Source of the DNA: Paenarthrobacter histidinolovorans
GTDB taxonomy: Bacteria; Actinomycetota; Actinomycetes; Actinomycetales; Micrococcaceae
Assembly (NCBI RefSeq): GCF_014647595.1
Contig: NZ_BMPM01000005.1
Span: 124,001 to 188,000 of the forward strand
Reading direction: 5' to 3'
DNA length: 64,000 nucleotides
Numbering within the stretch: the stretch's first letter is position 1; the number at the start of each line of letters is the position of its first letter. The notes beneath the pieces are model-generated. The model saw nothing but the letters and a program-made list of their open reading frames with translations, had not been told where the DNA came from and did no database searches. Position numbers and translations under genes: made by a program. Below, piece after piece: positions 49,127 through 58,077 of this stretch.

Positions 49127-50752
49127 TTACTGGACGGAGACTTCAGCGAGCCGGAGGCCAAAGTTGTACTGGGTCTTGGGTGCGGCCAGCTTGGGCAGCG
49201 CCTTGATGACAACAATGACGTACTGGGCCTTCGTGGGGCTGGCCAGTGGAATGGTCAGTTCCGGGGAGGTGAAGCTGTTGGTACCTACGAGCTTGGCGCC
49301 GTCCATGGCGGGTCGATCGTTGGTGAAGACACTGATGCTTCCACCGGATCCGCCCAGCTGGTTGAGGACTACGGACTTGATATCGGCCGGTTCCTTCAGT
49401 TTGATCATGAGCGGAACTTCTTCCGACAGGCCACCCCAGTTGGCAGAAGCGAATTCCATGTCAGACCAGTAGCTGGCCGCGTTGCCATCGAAAGCTTTGC
49501 CGAGGTCCTTATCAAACGTCGCTGCGAACGGGAAGTTGCCCAGGCGGGTGATCTCCTCGATGGCCGGTGGAACCGCCGGTGGAGCAGTCTCCGTGGGCGG
49601 GGGCTCCTCGCTGGTGGACTCAGAAGGCTGCGGCGTGGATGTGCTCTGCGTGGCAGCAGGTTTGCCGCTGGGCAGGAGACTTCCCAAATTGGTGACGGCC
49701 AGGACAAGACCCACGATCAAGACGGCGGCCAGGAGGCCTCCAACGAGCCAACGAAGTGAACGTGGCTCCTTTTCGGGAGCCTCTTCCTCGTAAACGTCGT
49801 CTCCGTCCGAGTAATCCTCCGTAACAGCTGACGACGCCGGGAAGCTGCTTGCCGCCCGGTCGTAACCTGATTCGCCGCTCCGGTTGGAAGTCGCAGCGGA
49901 CGCGCCACCAGCTGCGGCGCCACTCTCGGTGTAGCCGTAGTCTTCCTCTGACCAGAGGGAAACCTTGGGCTCGCGCGCCGGTTCGCGGCTGGGAGCGGCC
50001 TGAGAGGAAACGGCCTCGGACGACACTGCCTGCGTGGGTGTTTCAGTAGCGGGAGCAGATGTGGCAGCGGGCGACGCATCGGCAGCACCGGCGTCGTTGT
50101 TCTTTGTACCGGCGTTCTTCAGCGCGGAAGCGGCGGCAACACCAGCTGCTCCCGCTCCAGCGGCAGCAGCTGCCAGCTTGCCGGCGATGCCGCTCCTGGA
50201 GGACGAGGGATTGGACGCCGGCATGGGCGGCACGTGCGGCGCGCTGCGGCCGGGTGAGGCGGGTTCGGGCTCTTCATCCGACTCGGGAGTGATGGCGTAG
50301 CCGTTTTCGTCGTACTGGATGTACTCAGCCTCGTGCTCGTCATCCTCGTAAAGGCCGTCGTAGGTTTCGGGCTCATAGGTGCGTGCCTGGCCGAAGATCT
50401 CACTGCCGAGCGTCTCCGTAAAGAACGGCTCGATGTACGGCGGGTTGGTGGCCACTACCAAGTCCAGCAGGTCCGGAGCGGAGCTGTGGTTGGTGATCAG
50501 GTACGTGGTGTTGTCGCTGATGCCGAGGTCCAGGATCTGGACGTGCCCGGGGCGCTCCCCCGTGGCTACTTCGCGGGCGCTCTGGGCGACCTGCTCGGCG
50601 TTTCCGGGGCCCGCAACAAGGATGCTCACAGGACGGTTGAGGACCTGGTCCACGCCGTCGAGCACCTGATCTTGGTCATGCGAGGTCAACACATTGGCCG
50701 TGACCTTGTAGCGGCCGCCAAGTACTGATCCGACGTCGATCGGGTGGGACAC
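49127..50752 (-). CDS. Membrane-anchored degenerate kinase with discoidin-like ectodomain (MurJ partner)
   Basis: A 541-residue protein 140 bases downstream of murJ on the same strand. Residues 1-120 resemble the N-lobe and hinge of a Ser/Thr kinase (GSVLGGRYKVTANVLTSHD, DQVLNRPVSILVAG, VQILDLGISDNTTYLITNH) but there is no catalytic HRD or DFG loop, so it cannot phosphorylate. A disordered Ala/acidic linker (120-332), a membrane helix (334-356) and an extracellular beta domain (about 400-541, FPFAATFDKDLGKAFDGNA onward) follow. In M. tuberculosis these parts are fused to MviN/MurJ, and FhaA binds the phosphorylated pseudokinase. Here they appear as a separate, shortened protein. Binding to FhaA is inference. 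Confidence 0.82.
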   Translation of the reverse strand: MSHPIDVGSVLGGRYKVTANVLTSHDQDQVLDGVDQVLNRPVSILVAGPGNAEQVAQSAREVATGERPGHVQILDLGISDNTTYLITNHSSAPDLLDLVVATNPPYIEPFFTETLGSEIFGQARTYEPETYDGLYEDDEHEAEYIQYDENGYAITPESDEEPEPASPGRSAPHVPPMPASNPSSSRSGIAGKLAAAAAGAGAAGVAAASALKNAGTKNNDAGAADASPAATSAPATETPTQAVSSEAVSSQAAPSREPAREPKVSLWSEEDYGYTESGAAAGGASAATSNRSGESGYDRAASSFPASSAVTEDYSDGDDVYEEEAPEKEPRSLRWLVGGLLAAVLIVGLVLAVTNLGSLLPSGKPAATQSTSTPQPSESTSEEPPPTETAPPAVPPAIEEITRLGNFPFAATFDKDLGKAFDGNAASYWSDMEFASANWGGLSEEVPLMIKLKEPADIKSVVLNQLGGSGGSISVFTNDRPAMDGAKLVGTNSFTSPELTIPLASPTKAQYVIVVIKALPKLAAPKTQYNFGLRLAEVSVQ

Positions 50753-50892
50753 GTGTTCCTCCTAGGCTGTCCGGGAGCTGCGGGTCCTGCAAACGGATGG
50801 CCCGGCGAGCCAGTTCAACCGCTTTTGCAACTACCTATATTCGTTTCTAGCCTAGCGGATTGAGGCCCGCCGCCCATGTTGGCGGCACCGGC

Positions 50893-52908
50893 TCACTTCC
50901 TGCGGTTTCGCGGAACGGGGAAGTAAGGATTCTGTCCGGCGTCGCCCTGGTAGGTCCGCCTGCCCGGAAGCGGGACCGATGGACGGAACCTGCCGCCCTG
51001 GGCAGTACTGGGTTCGTCTTCCTCTGGCAGATAGCTCTTGGGAGCATCCGGTTCGTTCCTGGCCGGTTCAGGAGAACGCTGCGGTGCCACAGCCGGTCCC
51101 GCGCGGAACGACGCGGCGTCGAACTCGCCGGAGATGCGCGGGATCAAGCCGGTATCGTCCGAAACCGTGGCGCGTGCCGCCGTCGTGGGTTCGGTGACGC
51201 CGTCGGACACTGGCGCCGCACCGCCGCGGCCCAGCCGGCTCATCAGCGGACGCAGGAGGTCGCGAAGTTCGGTGACATGGAAGACGCGAAGCAGGACAAG
51301 GTAGGCGAGCAGCATGACGGGCCCGACGACGACCACGGTCACCAAGGCTGCCGGGCGGCTGCTCCACGCGAATCCGTCGGCCCGGTAGGAGCCAAGCAGC
51401 CATAGGGCCGCAGCGCCGGCCAAGGCGGATCCCAGTCCGGCGTAGCCCATGCGGATGTACGAATTGGCGATGCGCGGACCGTCGAGGTGACCCAGCAAGC
51501 GGCGCAGGAAGGCAACACTGATCACGACGGACAGGATGTTGCCCAACGTGTAGAGGATGGCGATCGCGTAGATGATCTGGCCGACGGGAAGGAACTGGAT
51601 GAAGAAGGCACCCACAACGTAAATCACGGCCAGCCACAACTGGACGTACAGCGGGGTGCGAGCGTCCTCATTGGCGTAGAACACGCGGGACATCATGAAG
51701 TTTGCACTGAGGAACGGAGTGCTGAGCGCCAGGATGGTGAGCGTTTGGGCCAGCATGACGCCGTCCTGCGGTTCACCTCCGGAGAAAAACATCCCGAGCG
51801 GACCAGCCAACGCGAACAACGCCAGGGCGCCGAAGACCGTAGCAACGGCCATGGTGCGAAGACCGTGCGACAGTGCGTCGCGAAGGTCATCCTTGTTTCC
51901 GTCCTGAGACGCGCGTGTCATGCGGTTAAAGAGGACAGTGGCCAGGGACAAGGCGATGATCGAGTGCGGCAACAGATACAGCTGGCTCGCAACTTCCAGG
52001 ACGGCGTTACCGGGCAGGACGGCGGCCGCGGCTGTGTCCCCGGCGTTGTTCAGGCGGAGGCGCTCAGCGCCGGGAATCGTTGCAATCCTCATGATGTACA
52101 GGAACGCCAACTGGCCGACGGCGGCGGTCGCCAGGGTCCAGACGCTCAGCTTGGCGGCCTGGCCCAGTCCAACGCCGCGCCATCCGAACCGTGGACGCAG
52201 ACCCAGGCGCAGCCGGAACACGGGAATGAGCAGGATGGCCGTTTGCGCCACCACGCCGAACGTGGAGAAGCCGGCAAGCAGAAACGTTTGGGTGGGTCCC
52301 CAGTTGTCCAGCGTGTGCGGGTTGGTGATGTTGGCGCCGAGAATCCAGATGAACAACCCCAAGCCGGCAATGGCCACGATGTTGTTAAGGATGGGCGCCC
52401 ACATCGCGGGTCCGAACGCGCCGTGGGCATTCAGCACCTGGGTCAGCAGGGCGTAGAGCCCGTAGAAGAAGATCTGGGGCAGGCACCAGAGGGCAAAAGT
52501 GACAGCCAGGGCTTTTTGTTGTTCGGAGTAGCCCTGGGTAGTGAGGTCGATGACGAGCGGTGCCGCCAGGGTCACCAGTGCCGTGAGTGCCAGAAGCACC
52601 AGCACAGCCAACGTCAGGAGCCTGCTGAGGTAGTCCGCCCCCCGGTCAGGAGCCTTGCTGGCCTTGATGATCTGTGGAACCAGGACGGCGTTGAACACGC
52701 CGCCGGCCACCAGGAGGAAGATCAGGTTGGGCAGGTTGTTCGCGTTAATGAACGTGTCATTGACCGTGGAACCCAGGCCGAGTGCGGCACCGAGCATCCA
52801 GGTTTTGGCGAAGCCAAGGAACCGGGAAACGAGCGTCCCTGCGGCCATGATGGCGCTGGAACGTGCTTCTCCGGATTGAACGGACTGGGTTGTTTTGGCT
52901 TCAGACAT
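50893..52908 (-). CDS. murJ: Lipid II flippase MurJ (MviN)
   Basis: A 671-residue membrane protein with about 14 helices of the MOP exporter fold: SSAIMAAGTLVSRFLGFAKTWMLGAALG at the start (residues about 17-45), NDTFINANNLPNLIF and YLLPHSIIALSLATVLF. It flips lipid II for peptidoglycan synthesis. The last 130 residues are cytoplasmic, Pro/Arg/Asp-rich and end PYFPVPRNRRK. It lies 26 bases after the NUDIX stop on the same strand, and the pseudokinase gene follows. Confidence 0.94.
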   Translation of the reverse strand: MSEAKTTQSVQSGEARSSAIMAAGTLVSRFLGFAKTWMLGAALGLGSTVNDTFINANNLPNLIFLLVAGGVFNAVLVPQIIKASKAPDRGADYLSRLLTLAVLVLLALTALVTLAAPLVIDLTTQGYSEQQKALAVTFALWCLPQIFFYGLYALLTQVLNAHGAFGPAMWAPILNNIVAIAGLGLFIWILGANITNPHTLDNWGPTQTFLLAGFSTFGVVAQTAILLIPVFRLRLGLRPRFGWRGVGLGQAAKLSVWTLATAAVGQLAFLYIMRIATIPGAERLRLNNAGDTAAAAVLPGNAVLEVASQLYLLPHSIIALSLATVLFNRMTRASQDGNKDDLRDALSHGLRTMAVATVFGALALFALAGPLGMFFSGGEPQDGVMLAQTLTILALSTPFLSANFMMSRVFYANEDARTPLYVQLWLAVIYVVGAFFIQFLPVGQIIYAIAILYTLGNILSVVISVAFLRRLLGHLDGPRIANSYIRMGYAGLGSALAGAAALWLLGSYRADGFAWSSRPAALVTVVVVGPVMLLAYLVLLRVFHVTELRDLLRPLMSRLGRGGAAPVSDGVTEPTTAARATVSDDTGLIPRISGEFDAASFRAGPAVAPQRSPEPARNEPDAPKSYLPEEDEPSTAQGGRFRPSVPLPGRRTYQGDAGQNPYFPVPRNRRK

Positions 52909-52934
52909 CGCCTTTATCGTCCCATGTACCCGGG

Positions 52935-53486
52935 TCAGAGGTGTTCCGGCAGCACTTCCCGTGCCAGATCAGCGATGCGTCGTTCGTTCGGGAAGGACAG
53001 CTTGCGGGCCAATTCCTGGATGGGAACCCATGCTGCATCCACGGCTTCCTGGTCCGGATCATTCTCGATGGTCAGCTCGCCACCAGTGGCCCGGAGCAGG
53101 AAGTGATGCACTGTTTTGTGGACGCGGTGGCCGCTTACAGTGAACCAGTAGTCGATGCTGCCAAGCGGTGCCAGGATGTCGCCTTCGATGCCGGTTTCCT
53201 CAGCGATCTCGCGGACAGCAGCTTCCTCGTTGTTCTCCCGGCCTTCGGGGTGGCCCTTCGGCAGGCACCACTCGAGCCGGCCACCCCTGTTAAGGCGGGC
53301 GATGATCGCAACCCGGAGTTCGCCGTCGGACGTATCAACCACAACGCCGCCGGCCGAAACTTCCTCAACCGTGGGCAGCGAGGCCTGCACCGGGTGCTGC
53401 GGAGCAGGCGCGACGTGGGCACCGATTGCCGAAGGCAACGGTGCGTTTGTCCTCCTGCCGGGAGCGCTCGGTATCGGGTTGGCCAT
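52935..53486 (-). CDS. NUDIX hydrolase (MutT4-like position)
   Basis: About 183 residues from ATG at 53486 (MANPIPSAPGRRTN); a longer frame to 53540 exists but looks non-coding. The NUDIX box is perfect: GHPEGRENNEEAAVREIAEETGI fits Gx5Ex7REUxEExGU (residues about 98-120). Family members hydrolyse nucleoside-diphosphate-linked compounds; the pcnA-NUDIX-murJ order matches mycobacterial mutT4. No strong Shine-Dalgarno precedes the start. It diverges from pcnA across about 150 bases. Confidence 0.9.
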   Translation of the reverse strand: MANPIPSAPGRRTNAPLPSAIGAHVAPAPQHPVQASLPTVEEVSAGGVVVDTSDGELRVAIIARLNRGGRLEWCLPKGHPEGRENNEEAAVREIAEETGIEGDILAPLGSIDYWFTVSGHRVHKTVHHFLLRATGGELTIENDPDQEAVDAAWVPIQELARKLSFPNERRIADLAREVLPEHL

Positions 53487-53634
53487 GTGGTCCACTCTAA
53501 CGACTCTTGCCCCGGAGTGATGACCGGGACATGGCCACAAGATGGACTGCAGGAGACGCCTGCCGGACGCATGCCTGATTTCGCATGGAACAGTGGCCCA
53601 ATGCAGCGCAAAAATCTGCCAAGCTTAAGGAACT

Positions 53635-55104
53635 ATGGCGCACGTATTGGACAGCTCTTCTGTTAACTTCACCATCGATCCGGTGGTGCTCGACCTCGGG
53701 CAGCGCTTTGTCGATGCCGGATTCGAGCTGTCCTTGGTGGGTGGCCCCGTGCGTGATCTCTTTCTGGGCCGGACCTCCCCGGACCTCGACTTCACCACCG
53801 ACGCCACTCCGGACCAGACCATCACCGTCATCAAGAAGTGGGCGGACAACTTCTGGGAAATCGGACGCGCCTTCGGCACCATCGGGATGCGGAAGAGCGG
53901 CTTCCAAATTGAAATCACCACCTACCGGGCCGAGGCGTACGACCCCGATTCCCGCAAGCCGGTAGTCGCGTTCGGCAACTCCCTGACCGACGACCTGCTG
54001 CGCCGCGACTTCACCATCAACGCCATGGCACTGCGCCTGCCGAGCCTGGAGTTGGTAGACCCATTCGGCGGCGTACGCGATCTCCACGCCTCTGAGCTCG
54101 CCACGCCCGGTGCGCCTGAGGCGTCCTTCTCGGACGATCCCCTGCGCATGATGCGCGCCGCCCGGTTCGCATCCCAGCTCGGCGTGTCGGTTCACGACGA
54201 CGTCCGGCTCGCCATGACGCAGATGGCCGACCGCATCAAGATCATTTCCGCGGAGCGTGTGCGGGAAGAATTGGTCAAGCTTATTAACGGCGCACACCCA
54301 CGCGTTGGGATCGACCTTTTGGTGGACACAGGACTCGCCGAGTTCGTGCTCCCCGAAGTCTCCGCCCTCCGCCTGGAATCCGACGAACACCACCGGCACA
54401 AGGATGTGTACCAGCACTCCCTGCAGGTCCTGGAACAGGCTGCTGCGTTGGAAACCGGTCCTGACGGTCCGGTGCCCGGCCCCGACTTCGTGCTGAGGTT
54501 CGCTGCGTTGATGCACGACGTCGGGAAGCCGGCGACGCGCCGATTCGAACCGGGCGGCGCGGTGAGCTTCCGCCACCACGACGTCGTGGGTGCCAAACTG
54601 ACAGCCAAGCGGATGAAGGCCCTCCGGTTCGACAACGAGTCGATCAAAGCTGTTTCGCGCCTGGTTGAACTGCACATGCGCTTCTACGGCTATGGTGACG
54701 CAGGCTGGAGCGACTCCGCGGTCCGCCGTTACGTGACCGACGCCGGGCCCCTGCTGGAACGCCTGCACCGGCTCACCCGTTCAGATGTCACCACGCGTAA
54801 CCAGCGCAAGGCCGACCGTTTGTCCTTCGCTTACGATGACCTTGAGCACCGCATCACGGCGTTGTTGGAGCAGGAATCGCTGGCCGCCGTCCGGCCCGAC
54901 CTGGATGGAGCGCAGATCATGGCACTGCTGGGATTGAAGCCCGGACCTGTCGTGGGACGCGCCTACAAGTTCCTCCTCGAAGAGCGGATGGAACACGGTC
55001 CGCTCTCGCCGGAGGAAGCTGAGCGCAAGCTCCTGGCATGGTGGGAAGAACAACCCGAGTCCGTCGTCGTCGAGCCTTTGACCGAAACTGAGGAGCCCTC
55101 ATGA
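53635..55104 (+). CDS. pcnA: CCA tRNA nucleotidyltransferase
   Basis: A 489-residue nucleotidyltransferase of the poly(A) polymerase/CCA family. The head has the GGPVRDLFLGRTSPDLDF motif with the two catalytic Asp, RRDFTINAMALRLP, and DDPLRMMRAARFASQLG; an HD domain follows (HRHKDVYQHSLQVLEQ, MHDVGKPATRR). Because no tRNA in the window except tRNA-Ala encodes CCA, this activity is needed to finish tRNA ends. It overlaps the following phosphatase gene by 4 bases. Confidence 0.94.
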   Translation: MAHVLDSSSVNFTIDPVVLDLGQRFVDAGFELSLVGGPVRDLFLGRTSPDLDFTTDATPDQTITVIKKWADNFWEIGRAFGTIGMRKSGFQIEITTYRAEAYDPDSRKPVVAFGNSLTDDLLRRDFTINAMALRLPSLELVDPFGGVRDLHASELATPGAPEASFSDDPLRMMRAARFASQLGVSVHDDVRLAMTQMADRIKIISAERVREELVKLINGAHPRVGIDLLVDTGLAEFVLPEVSALRLESDEHHRHKDVYQHSLQVLEQAAALETGPDGPVPGPDFVLRFAALMHDVGKPATRRFEPGGAVSFRHHDVVGAKLTAKRMKALRFDNESIKAVSRLVELHMRFYGYGDAGWSDSAVRRYVTDAGPLLERLHRLTRSDVTTRNQRKADRLSFAYDDLEHRITALLEQESLAAVRPDLDGAQIMALLGLKPGPVVGRAYKFLLEERMEHGPLSPEEAERKLLAWWEEQPESVVVEPLTETEEPS

Positions 55105-55682
55105 ACGCTGTGACTTCCCCGCGTCCGCAACTCTGGATCCTTCGCCACGGCGAAACCGAATGGTCAAAGAGCGGCCAGTACACAGGCCTGACGGACCTCC
55201 CCCTCACTGTTGAGGGCGAGCAGCAGGCCGTGGAGGCGCGCAAGGTGCTGGAAGGCATCGACTTTGACCTGGTGCTGACCTCGCCGCTGCGACGTGCCCG
55301 GCGGACGGCGGAACTCGCCGGCTACCCGGACGCCGTACACGAGCCACTCGCCGTGGAATGGAACTATGGCGACTATGAGGGCATCAGCTCCGACCTCATC
55401 CGCAAGGACAACCCGGATTACCTCATCTGGACGGACGGAGTGCCCAACGGTGAAACGCTGGACGAGGTAGCTGCCCGGGCCGACAAGATCATTGGCAGGG
55501 TCCTGGAATCGGGCATGGACAATGTGCTGGTGGTTGCCCACGGACACTTCTCGCGGATTCTCACGGCGCGGTGGCTGGAAATGGACGCACGGGAAGGCCG
55601 TCACTTCATTCTCGGAACCGCGAAGGTTTGCACCCTCGGATGGGACAAGCGAACGCCGGCAATTGTCCGTTGGGGCCTCTAA
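55101..55682 (+). CDS. Histidine phosphatase family protein
   Basis: A 193-residue phosphoglycerate-mutase-like enzyme with the catalytic motif LRHGETEWSKSGQYTGLTDLPL at residues 14-35, LTSPLRRARRTAEL and VVAHGHFSRI containing the second catalytic His. Likely substrates are small phosphate monoesters; it cannot be identified further. It is translationally coupled to pcnA, a pairing that is conserved in related actinobacteria. Confidence 0.9.
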   Translation: MNAVTSPRPQLWILRHGETEWSKSGQYTGLTDLPLTVEGEQQAVEARKVLEGIDFDLVLTSPLRRARRTAELAGYPDAVHEPLAVEWNYGDYEGISSDLIRKDNPDYLIWTDGVPNGETLDEVAARADKIIGRVLESGMDNVLVVAHGHFSRILTARWLEMDAREGRHFILGTAKVCTLGWDKRTPAIVRWGL

Positions 55683-56286
55683 GACATTAATTTAGAAAAA
55701 CTTTTGGCAAATTAGCCAATTGTGCTGGTCAAACTCCATGTTCATGGGGTAGCTTATATCTTGTTCCCAGAGCGACCCGCCGGGAACCAGGCGCGCATTC
55801 ACCGGTTAGTCATCCGGGACAATGCCACAGCAGGCTGTAACGGCCGGAAAAGGAGGTTGGGAAAATGATTACTTTGACTAGCGGACGGAAGTTGACCGTC
55901 ACTGCTACCCCGGCCTCTGCTGATGATCGACGCCATTTTTAACTCTCTGACCCACTCCTGATACACCGGACCGGCCCACTGCCGGCGGTGTTCTTGACGG
56001 CCATCCTCCCTTGGTTGGCTGAGTAGTCAGTTGTAGGCGCGGACCCACGCAGCATGCCGCGGGTGCGCAGTTTCCCCATAGTTCGGAACCAGCTTCTTGT
56101 TGGGTCGACTGCCGGAAGCACGCGCAATTGTGCACGACGATTCGGGTTTTTCCTGATTCGGTCCGCTAACTCCCTTTATTAAACTCGGCTATTTGTGCCC
56201 TTTAAGCCTCTGCTTTCTCATGAATTCAATTGGCTCTAATTGTTGTGCCCAAATTCCGGCGATCATTCCAGGAAAGGAGGTGAACC
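55683..56286 (+). other. Long leader/intergenic region with one 25-codon ORF
   Basis: About 600 bases between the phosphatase gene and a 46-codon gene. The first 180 bases are AT-rich, with a small TTGGC/GCCAA hairpin (about 55702-55719) and a TATATC element at 55755. A 25-codon ORF is listed separately. The remaining 340 bases hold no other credible start; the final bases are an almost ideal AAAGGAGGTGA ribosome site. Confidence 0.5.
55865..55942 (+). CDS. Possible 25-residue peptide with strong ribosome site
   Basis: ATG at 55865 is preceded by AAAAGGAGGTT with an 8-10-base spacing, better than most genes in the window. The peptide starts MITLTSGRKL, is basic at first and Thr-rich, and ends DDRRHF. 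It is too short for family recognition. It may be a leader peptide for the downstream transcript or a small protein. Confidence 0.5.
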   Translation: MITLTSGRKLTVTATPASADDRRHF

Positions 56287-56427
56287 ATGCCAAAGCGCCC
56301 CGAAGAGATGCGCTTCTACAAGAGCAGCGATGCTCCCAAGGACCGCACACTGTTTAACGGCCAGCTGCTCGACCAGCGCCGTGAAGACGTTTACGTTGTC
56401 CTGCACCAGATGGGACTCATCCGTTGA
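56287..56427 (+). CDS. Small hydrophilic protein (46 aa)
   Basis: ATG at 56287 follows AAAGGAGGTGA at ideal spacing, nearly the full anti-Shine-Dalgarno complement. The 46-residue product is charged (MPKRPEEMRFYKSSDAPKDR at the start, then GQLLDQRREDVYVVLHQMGLIR in the second half) and could fold as a small alpha/beta unit. A strong terminator lies 57 bases after the stop, so it is probably a monocistronic, highly translated gene. I do not recognise it. Confidence 0.72.
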   Translation: MPKRPEEMRFYKSSDAPKDRTLFNGQLLDQRREDVYVVLHQMGLIR

Positions 56428-56483
56428 TTCCCCTGAGCCGGCCACGAAGGAGTTCAGATGCCAGACATTCATGCTGAACCTCA

Positions 56484-56524
56484 AGGAGCCCACGCGGCTA
56501 CGCGTGGGCTCCTCCCCTTTTAAC
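56484..56524 (+). terminator. Rho-independent terminator
   Basis: A perfect 13-bp stem AGGAGCCCACGCG / CGCGTGGGCTCCT with a GCTA loop, followed by CCCCTTTTAA. It closes the 46-residue gene transcript. Confidence 0.9.
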
Positions 56525-56559
56525 TGGGTCGGCCTCGGCCATGACTGTAAGCTCGATTC

Positions 56560-58077
56560 ATGCAGGAGACGAAGCCGCACCGGCAACAAAAACGTGCCCG
56601 CTTTGTTGTTCCCAGCCGCAGTGACTCCCTGCTTCGAAACTTCACCGAGCTCGTGGGCGGACCGCTGGGCAAACATTCGTCTCCCGGAGAGATCTCGCCG
56701 CGCCCGTTCACCGTTGAACGGGTACTCATCGTTCTGACGGTGATCGCCGCTCTTGTGGCCGTGCTGGCAAAGGACTACTGCCGGGTCAACGGTTGGGAAA
56801 CGCCGGGCCAGTTCTACTCCACCTGCTACTCGGACTTCCCCGAGCTGTTCAAAAACCGCGGCCTGGGCGATGGCGTGTTTCCGTTCTTCACCCAAGGCAG
56901 CCTGTTTGAATATCCAGTGCTCATGGGGATCATTGCCGGAGTAACAGCGCTCATGGTTCCCGGTCAGGGTGTGGGAAGCGAACGGATCCTGGGGTACTTC
57001 GACGTCAATGCCACACTGATTGTGGCAGTGTGGCTGGTCACGGTCATTCTGACCGCCCGGATCAACAAGCGTCGCCCCTGGGATGCCGCCATGGTGGCCG
57101 TAGCCCCCGGGATCATCCTTGCAGGCTTCATCAACTGGGACATGTGGGCCGTTGGTTTGCTGGCCCTGGGCATGTACTTTTTCTCGCGGGATAAGTTGAT
57201 CCTCGCCGGTGTGTTCATCGGCCTTGGCACCGCCACCAAGCTCTATCCAGTCCTGATTCTGGGTGCCATCCTGCTCCTCTCCTTGCGGAGCGGAAAACTG
57301 CGTGCATTCCTGGTGACCGCAGGAGCCACCCTTGCGTCCTGGCTCGCCGTGAACCTGCCTCTGGCGGCACTGAACCCTTCCGGATGGCGCTACTTCTTCG
57401 AGTTCACGCAATCCCGTCCCGCCGGGTACAGCTCGCCCTGGTTCGCTTACAACCTGGTGGCGGACCGGCTCCAATGGGTGCAGATGAACGCCGCAACCAT
57501 CAATACGCTGGCCCTCTACCTCTTCATAGCGGCATGTGCGCTGATCGGAGTCCTGGCTCTGTGTGCGCCGCAGCGTCCACGCATCGCCCAACTGGCCTTC
57601 CTGATTGTGGCTGCCTTCATCCTCACCAACAAGGTCTACTCCCCGCAATTTGTCATCTGGCTTGTCCCGCTCCTTGCCCTGGCGCGGCCCCGCTGGCGCG
57701 ACTTCCTCATCTGGCAGGCCGCAGAGGGCCTCCACTGGGCTGCCATCTGGATGTATCTCGGACAGGCCACCAGCGGCGGGTCCGTCCAGCACAACCTGGA
57801 CATGTCCTACTACGTCCTGGCGGTGGGTCTGCACATGGTGGTCACGGCATATCTGATGGCCCGGATCGTCATGGATATCTGGGATCCCGCACAGGATCCC
57901 CTGCGGATGGCCGGCGAAGATGATCCCCATGGCGGGCCCTTCGACGGAGCGCGGGACTGGCTGCGCATCGACCTTTTCCGGCCGTCGCGTTCTGTGTTCC
58001 CTTGGGTGCCCAAACATGACACGAAGTCCACGGGAGCCCCAGCAGTCCAGCAATCGGAGGTAAACAGCGATGGTTGA
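56560..58077 (+). CDS. GT87-family polyprenol-linked glycosyltransferase
   Basis: A 505-residue membrane protein with about ten helices. It has the GT-C-type acidic loop near the first membrane segments (residues 90-120, CYSDFPELFKNRGLGDGVFPFF), TKLYPVLILGAILL and ASNxxYSPQF-like (TNKVYSPQFVIWLVPL). DUF2029/GT87 enzymes transfer mannose or another sugar from polyprenyl phosphate to lipids outside the membrane. The N-terminal 50 residues and C-terminal 60 residues are hydrophilic. Its stop lies 8 bases inside the next gene, so the two are coupled. Confidence 0.86.
   Translation: MQETKPHRQQKRARFVVPSRSDSLLRNFTELVGGPLGKHSSPGEISPRPFTVERVLIVLTVIAALVAVLAKDYCRVNGWETPGQFYSTCYSDFPELFKNRGLGDGVFPFFTQGSLFEYPVLMGIIAGVTALMVPGQGVGSERILGYFDVNATLIVAVWLVTVILTARINKRRPWDAAMVAVAPGIILAGFINWDMWAVGLLALGMYFFSRDKLILAGVFIGLGTATKLYPVLILGAILLLSLRSGKLRAFLVTAGATLASWLAVNLPLAALNPSGWRYFFEFTQSRPAGYSSPWFAYNLVADRLQWVQMNAATINTLALYLFIAACALIGVLALCAPQRPRIAQLAFLIVAAFILTNKVYSPQFVIWLVPLLALARPRWRDFLIWQAAEGLHWAAIWMYLGQATSGGSVQHNLDMSYYVLAVGLHMVVTAYLMARIVMDIWDPAQDPLRMAGEDDPHGGPFDGARDWLRIDLFRPSRSVFPWVPKHDTKSTGAPAVQQSEVNSDG

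Noticed and set aside
51487..53106. 539-codon frame opposite murJ
   Set aside because: Antisense shadow, low-complexity Gln/Glu/Gly composition, no family resemblance.
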